Source: Candidatus Methanogaster sp. UBA203
Lineage (GTDB): Archaea; Halobacteriota; Methanosarcinia; Methanosarcinales; Methanogasteraceae
DNA: 15,837 nt
NCBI GenBank assembly: GCA_002503595.1
Contig: DASC01000217.1
Location: 1-15,837, forward strand
Direction of reading: 5' to 3'
Shown piece after piece: positions 12,599 through 15,837 of the stretch (position 1 is the stretch's first letter; every line of letters starts with the position of its first letter). Position numbers and translations under genes: made by a program. Under the pieces are notes generated by a model, which searched no databases, was not told the origin of the DNA, and saw only the letters and a program-made list of their open reading frames with translations.

Positions 12599-14701
12599 TC
12601 AAGCAACCTCGAGCCCCCCGATCATCTCTGCAAGCCGCTGCAGCACCTCTGTCCGCATCCCCTCCACAAACTTGATGCTCCCGACAACGAGATGCCCGCC
12701 GCCGTTTACGCCCGCGCCCTCGAGTTCATCATGCAGTTCCTGCACCATCTGCGGGATGTTCATGGCTACGCCGCGCGACCTGATCACAGTGAAATCAGGA
12801 CCGTAGCCGAGAGTCACCACAGGATCATCGTTTCCCCGACAGAGCCGGTCATGGATCTCGCCTGACGTCTTTCCGGGCGGCGGGAACGTGAACTTGTGCG
12901 CAAAGTGCTCGAGATCGATCACGTTTAAGGATACTCCGTTCGGCAGTCTCTGCGTGCGCACGTGCGGCATGCACACAGTCAACTGATCCTCAATCGCACC
13001 TCTCGCCTGCTCGCATAGCAGTTTCACAATTCCCCTGTGGCGGTCGAGTTTTCCGAAGTTCAGGATGTCGTTGACAAGCCCGCGCCCGTCCTGGAACTTG
13101 AGCCAGAATGCAGCATAATCGAGTGCGAGCGCAATATCGGAGAGATCGGATGTCACGTACCGGTCAGAGACAAGATCGATATACTTCGCAGCCTCTGGCG
13201 CCGCTGACCGATCGCCAAGAGCAGCCACCGCTGGAAGATGCTTTATCTCATCAGTGATCTCCGGGTTGATCATCCGTGCGAGCTCACCACATATCATCCC
13301 TGCCGTGACCCCGAAGTCGCCGCCGACGTGGTACGGGTTCACATGTTCGCAGAGATACTGATCCACGACCGCATCGGGATGGTGGTGATCGACCACGACG
13401 ACATCGATCCCGTAGATCGCGGTCTGCTTGAACGCGGGCAGGTCCTCCCCGGTCGATCCGTTGTCAACGATCACGAGGAGCGGCAGATCCTGCCCGTGCC
13501 GTGCCTGATCGTCCAGCGCAAAGCAGAGATCCCTGACGATGTCCACCATCTCGTAGAAAGGCGCCTTCGATGGCGACCTCCGATAGAAATGATACCCGGC
13601 ATCGGTTCCGCCGACCTCCCGTATCAGCGGGAGGATCGCACGCTCGATCGCGATCGCTGCGGTCATCCCATCCGCATCAGCATGGTGCCTGATAACGATC
13701 GGCTGGGATGAGAAGATCGCCTTCCTGATCCGCTTTGCAACCGCACGCATCCCGTCTTTGAGCGCGGAGAGCGTATCACTCTCGATCATGAAGTCGATCT
13801 CCTGCGGATCGGCGACGGCATCGAGCGCATCCTCGATGCGATCATGGATCTCTGCCGCCTCGCGCCTGGGCAGACGCTTCATAGCCAGAACTTCAATCTG
13901 TATGTCCTGATTTCGGAGCGAAACCCCCCCGGTCACCGTAACGATGGCGTCTGCATCGATCTCAGGGTATGCACGCTCGCCAGCACGCTCGAATGCAGCG
14001 CATGTGACCGTGCCGGATTCATCGAGTATGGTAAATATCGTCGGTCCTGCGGTCTGTTTTACCTGAATAACCTTCCCTGAAATGGATACGGTCTTACCAA
14101 CGCATTTCGGAAGTTCGGAACTTGTGTATCCTGGATACTCCTTCTCCACTTCCACGATCTCATATTCTTTCAGCTTTACTGGCACCAACTCGAGGTTTCC
14201 GTTAGGCTTTATGTTCTTTAGCTTCACATGCACGACATCGCCTGCGTTAACTTCCGAACTGAGGTTGCTCGAATGGATCAGTCCGCGTACGCTCCGGGAT
14301 AGGTCAACGAATGCGCCAAAGTCCACAGTCCCGTTAACGGTCCCTTCATAGATGCTGCCCACCACGAGGTCGTCCGCATCACAGAGGTTACTCAGGAGAT
14401 ACACGGATGGTTTTTCTGTGCAGTTCTTGCAGATGTCACCATCTACGCTGAACGATGAACCGCAGATCCTGCATTCCTTGACTTCCCCGTAACCATTGCA
14501 TTCCTGGCACTTCTCTGTTATCGTGATGATCCCTGTGCCGTTGCAGGCAGGACATGAGCCACCGAGTGCCTGACTCAACTGCTTCTCAGATAACTCGCTC
14601 AAATTGATCGATTTCGCCTTTCCGGTGCCTTTGCAGGCGGAACACTTCGTTTCTTCGATGATGATGAATCCTCTGCCATCACATGCCGTGCATAATCCCA
14701 T
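12599..14701 (-). CDS. DHH-family phosphoesterase with zinc-finger, S1 and OB modules (RecJ-like)
   Basis: This 700-residue protein has four parts. Residues 1-95 hold six CxxC pairs (C4/C7, C20/C23, C50/C53, C65/C68, C77/C80, C91/C94), several as CxxCxGxG repeats like DnaJ zinc fingers. An S1 RNA-binding fold follows at about 112-175 and an OB fold at about 203-277. The DHH catalytic region includes RHHADADG at 338-345, IVDNGS near 411 and VDHHHPD at 437-443. The DHHA1 end has GAGVNGGGHLVVGSIKF. Related euryarchaeal proteins are described as RecJ-like nucleases, so single-strand DNA or RNA hydrolysis with Mn2+ is likely. No Shine-Dalgarno is present, and a TATA-like box 28 bases upstream suggests leaderless translation. 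A decayed partial copy lies downstream at 11303-11755. Confidence 0.88.
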   Translation of the reverse strand: MGLCTACDGRGFIIIEETKCSACKGTGKAKSINLSELSEKQLSQALGGSCPACNGTGIITITEKCQECNGYGEVKECRICGSSFSVDGDICKNCTEKPSVYLLSNLCDADDLVVGSIYEGTVNGTVDFGAFVDLSRSVRGLIHSSNLSSEVNAGDVVHVKLKNIKPNGNLELVPVKLKEYEIVEVEKEYPGYTSSELPKCVGKTVSISGKVIQVKQTAGPTIFTILDESGTVTCAAFERAGERAYPEIDADAIVTVTGGVSLRNQDIQIEVLAMKRLPRREAAEIHDRIEDALDAVADPQEIDFMIESDTLSALKDGMRAVAKRIRKAIFSSQPIVIRHHADADGMTAAIAIERAILPLIREVGGTDAGYHFYRRSPSKAPFYEMVDIVRDLCFALDDQARHGQDLPLLVIVDNGSTGEDLPAFKQTAIYGIDVVVVDHHHPDAVVDQYLCEHVNPYHVGGDFGVTAGMICGELARMINPEITDEIKHLPAVAALGDRSAAPEAAKYIDLVSDRYVTSDLSDIALALDYAAFWLKFQDGRGLVNDILNFGKLDRHRGIVKLLCEQARGAIEDQLTVCMPHVRTQRLPNGVSLNVIDLEHFAHKFTFPPPGKTSGEIHDRLCRGNDDPVVTLGYGPDFTVIRSRGVAMNIPQMVQELHDELEGAGVNGGGHLVVGSIKFVEGMRTEVLQRLAEMIGGLEVA

Positions 14702-14724
14702 GCTGTTTGATTTGGGCGCGTTCT

Positions 14725-14734
14725 GATTTATGTC
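14725..14734 (-). promoter_or_regulatory. TATA box of the DHH phosphoesterase gene
   Basis: GACATAAATC on the - strand is centred about 28 bases before the ATG at 14701. With no Shine-Dalgarno before the ATG, this fits a leaderless mRNA. Confidence 0.45.
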
Positions 14735-15010
14735 TTTTGCGTCATCGGGGCTTGAGGGTCGTCAGCTTGCGTGGCGTCAGGTTCTGACTTTGTGTTTTTC
14801 AGATATTCAAAACTTTGGGGTGGCAGACGCTATACTTGACTATGACCTCAACCGCGCAACATCGCAAAAACACTTCTGACCACCCCTACATCGGGCATAC
14901 TCTCATGTCAGCCCAGCCTCGCCACTCCCGACTGAAGTCGGGGGCATCGCAGGGGTTGTTTTGTTTTTTCATTCCGTAGTTGTCTTCAAAGTATGTTGCG
15001 CTTCCACATT
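14735..15010. other. Gene-free stretch with two inverted repeats
   Basis: I see no credible coding region here. An imperfect inverted repeat joins 14817-14827 (GGGGTGGCAGA) with 14875-14886, with one bulged base. A second, tighter hairpin is at 14927-14942. A T-rich run lies at 14955-14970. Parts may be terminators of the flanking - strand genes or mobile-element debris. Confidence 0.4.
14927..14942 (-). repeat. Solo hairpin resembling an IS200/IS605 right end
   Basis: CCCGACT (14927-14933) pairs perfectly with AGTCGGG (14936-14942). On the - strand the context is GATGCCCCCGACTTC then AGTCGGGAGTGG, similar in form to right-end hairpins of IS200/IS605 elements and to the hairpin at 3513-3532. 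No tnpB or tnpA is nearby and the TCAC end is missing. It could instead be a transcription terminator for the membrane-protein gene 70 bases upstream. Confidence 0.4.
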
Positions 15011-15415
15011 TTAATCAATCAGTAAAAATATCCAGAGTATACACATAACTAAATAAAATAGGATAAGGTAATGCCTCCACGTAAAAGTTCCTTTAGGGTT
15101 TAACATATATTCGCCAAGATCAAGTTTTAACATAACCTTCTTCCCCATACCCACACGCTCCTTGATACGACTATCCATCCTCATGGTAATTAAAAGACCT
15201 AATACAGCGACTATAAGGAAAAATGTAAGCAGAAACGATTGATTTTTAAAATCTGCGGAATCCAATAATGCTACAGCACCTACAATGACACCCACATAAA
15301 GTTCAGTAAACCACATTATCATGCTTCTTAAATGCTTTACCTGATCCCAATTTTGGGTAAGAAGCGTGCGTAATAAATCTTCTTCAGGTCCTTCTGGTTT
15401 TTCTTTATCAGACAT
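15011..15415 (-). CDS. Small three-helix membrane protein, hypothetical
   Basis: This 134-residue protein is not firmly assigned. A charged N-terminal segment of about 30 residues (MSDKEKPEGPEEDLL and following) precedes three predicted membrane helices at about 33-51, 61-80 and 115-133, with a basic loop (RIKERVGMGKK) between the second and third. The layout resembles small RipA-family-like membrane proteins, but that is a weak resemblance. The gene is AT-rich compared with the core genes. Its start codon sits in the left target duplication of the MITE at 15420-15653. The native Shine-Dalgarno (AAGGAGG) is now about 250 bases away, and the sequence that replaced it offers only a weak substitute, so expression is probably reduced or lost. 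The frame itself is intact. Confidence 0.65.
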   Translation of the reverse strand: MSDKEKPEGPEEDLLRTLLTQNWDQVKHLRSMIMWFTELYVGVIVGAVALLDSADFKNQSFLLTFFLIVAVLGLLITMRMDSRIKERVGMGKKVMLKLDLGEYMLNPKGTFTWRHYLILFYLVMCILWIFLLID

Positions 15416-15419
15416 TTTC
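15412..15419. repeat. Left 8-bp target-site duplication of the MITE
   Basis: ACATTTTC occurs here and again at 15654-15661, immediately outside the terminal inverted repeats. It contains the start codon (CAT on the + strand) of the - strand membrane-protein gene. Confidence 0.85.
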
Positions 15420-15653
15420 GTAACTACTCAGGTACCTAAAACACTATCATGCGACTTTGCTATATCGGCACTGCTTGACCCGGAACATAACATGAGCCAA
15501 ACAGGGAATTTAACCGCAGAGTGCGCAGAGGGACGCGGAGGGGGGATAAACGGTTAAATACTCTGCGTTCCTCTGCGTCCTCCGCGGTTATTTTTCTTGC
15601 CAGAAAGTACAGAATCGCAATCGGGCGACCAATCAACATACCTGAGTAGTTAC
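15420..15653. mobile_element. 234-bp MITE with IS66-like ends
   Basis: The ends are perfect 15-base inverted repeats, 15420-15434 (GTAACTACTCAGGTA) and 15639-15653. They are flanked by the direct repeat ACATTTTC (15412-15419 and 15654-15661). IS66-family elements are known to have inverted repeats starting GTAA and to make 8-bp target duplications, and both apply here. No transposase is encoded, so it would be moved in trans. The interior carries a long CGCAGAG-rich palindrome. Removing the element and one duplication rejoins AAGGAGG, a 7-base spacer and the ATG of the membrane-protein gene, which is good evidence for a real insertion. Confidence 0.85.
15510..15591. repeat. CGCAGAG-rich palindrome inside the MITE
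   Basis: Arms 15510-15540 and 15561-15591 are about 31 bases each and complementary at most positions, around a 20-base loop. They consist of CGCAGAG/CGCGGAG units. The inner repeat of 7296-7423 shares the units ACCGCGGAG and CCTCTGCG. Similar units are known as interspersed repeats in many prokaryotes. Confidence 0.8.
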
Positions 15654-15661
15654 ACATTTTC
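15654..15661. repeat. Right 8-bp target-site duplication of the MITE
   Basis: This is the second copy of ACATTTTC. It holds the original start codon position (CAT at 15655-15657) with the original ribosome site. On the - strand it now opens a 65-codon frame (15460-15657) that runs through the MITE. Confidence 0.85.
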
Positions 15662-15664
15662 GTA

Positions 15665-15671
15665 CCTCCTT
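15665..15671 (-). promoter_or_regulatory. Displaced Shine-Dalgarno of the membrane-protein gene
   Basis: AAGGAGG on the - strand lies 7 bases before the ATG at 15657. That ATG now starts the MITE-encoded frame instead of the membrane protein. Confidence 0.75.
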
Positions 15672-15707
15672 GTGTTTTAGGCCCCAACCACGCCACCTCG
15701 AAATAAA

Positions 15708-15837
15708 TTACTGGGCGTCCTTGCGGTTTGTTGGCATCCAGCTCTCAAGCGCATGTTGCAATCCTCCGATTATGTCCACTTGACTTTTGTTGCAGGCGCG
15801 AATACCAATCATTTCTATGGCGTCATTATGGGGTTGG
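15708..15837 (-). CDS. 3' end of an unidentified gene (runs off the window)
   Basis: A frame entering from the window edge is open for 42 codons and ends in TAA at 15708-15710. The visible C terminus includes AIEMIGIRACNKSQVDIIGG, then LQHALESWMPTN and a short charged tail. No domain is recognised from this piece. Its stop is 37 bases before the AAGGAGG of the membrane-protein gene, so the two probably formed an operon before the MITE inserted. Confidence 0.5.
   Translation of the reverse strand, partial: QPHNDAIEMIGIRACNKSQVDIIGGLQHALESWMPTNRKDAQ

Noticed and set aside
12425..12865. A + strand frame running from the retropepsin gene into the DHH 3' end
   Set aside because: Its latter half is antisense to the conserved C terminus of the DHH protein, and the same peptide appears opposite the remnant. 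It is not a gene.
13238..13711. A 157-codon + strand frame inside the DHH gene
   Set aside because: It is antisense to highly conserved DHH motifs and is a shadow frame.
1..15837. CRISPR array, tRNA or rRNA genes
   Set aside because: No regularly spaced repeats, no cloverleaf-like segment and no rRNA-like conserved stretch were noticed by eye. A covariance-model scan would be decisive but cannot be run here.

Overview
The window reads as chromosome of a euryarchaeon, probably related to methanogens or to the ANME-1/Syntrophoarchaeum group. The taxonomic placement is inference from gene content, not a search. The archaeal signs are a type II glyceraldehyde-3-phosphate dehydrogenase, FtsZ followed directly by a single-pass SecE, an SRP54 GTPase, a Met8-type precorrin-2 dehydrogenase, a thioredoxin with the N-terminal extension common in methanogens, a large DHH phosphoesterase with zinc-finger, S1 and OB modules, and TATA-box promoters spaced for leaderless mRNAs.

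Layout, + strand unless stated. 10-2352: GAPDH and TrkA, 6 nt apart. 2353-3542: a TnpB-only IS200/IS605-type element with a clear right-end hairpin, inserted between trkA and ftsZ. 3594-4888: ftsZ and secE. The nusG gene expected next in many euryarchaea is absent. 4889-6029: a patchwork with hairpins, an AT-rich PD-(D/E)XK nuclease-like gene, the C-terminal stub of a TsaC/Sua5 gene (- strand) and unassigned DNA. 6030-7280: precorrin-2 dehydrogenase and a coupled membrane-anchored TPR protein. 7440-8490 (- strand): thioredoxin and an orphan response regulator, with a palindromic repeat between the convergent TPR and thioredoxin genes. 8613-9920: srp54. 9936-11243 (- strand): AAA_14/DUF4143 ATPase.

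11303-14701 holds a partial duplication. The intact DHH phosphoesterase gene lies at 12599-14701 (- strand). A second copy at 11303-11755 keeps only two pieces, joined across a 440-bp deletion that has a 5-bp direct repeat at its ends. Between the copies sits an overlapping pair on the + strand: a DUF5678-like protein and a retropepsin-fold (DTGA) protein.

The right end (15011-15837, - strand) holds a small three-helix membrane protein and the 3' end of an unidentified gene. A 234-bp MITE with 15-bp terminal inverted repeats starting GTAA and an 8-bp target duplication (IS66-like rules) is inserted at the membrane protein's start codon. It duplicated the ATG and moved the Shine-Dalgarno away from the ORF. 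The core of this MITE is a CGCAGAG-rich palindrome, and a related palindrome occurs near 7300-7420.

Housekeeping genes (secretion, division, K+ uptake, tetrapyrrole synthesis, redox, nucleic-acid repair) are therefore interspersed with small mobile or decayed segments. No rRNA, tRNA or CRISPR array was recognised.
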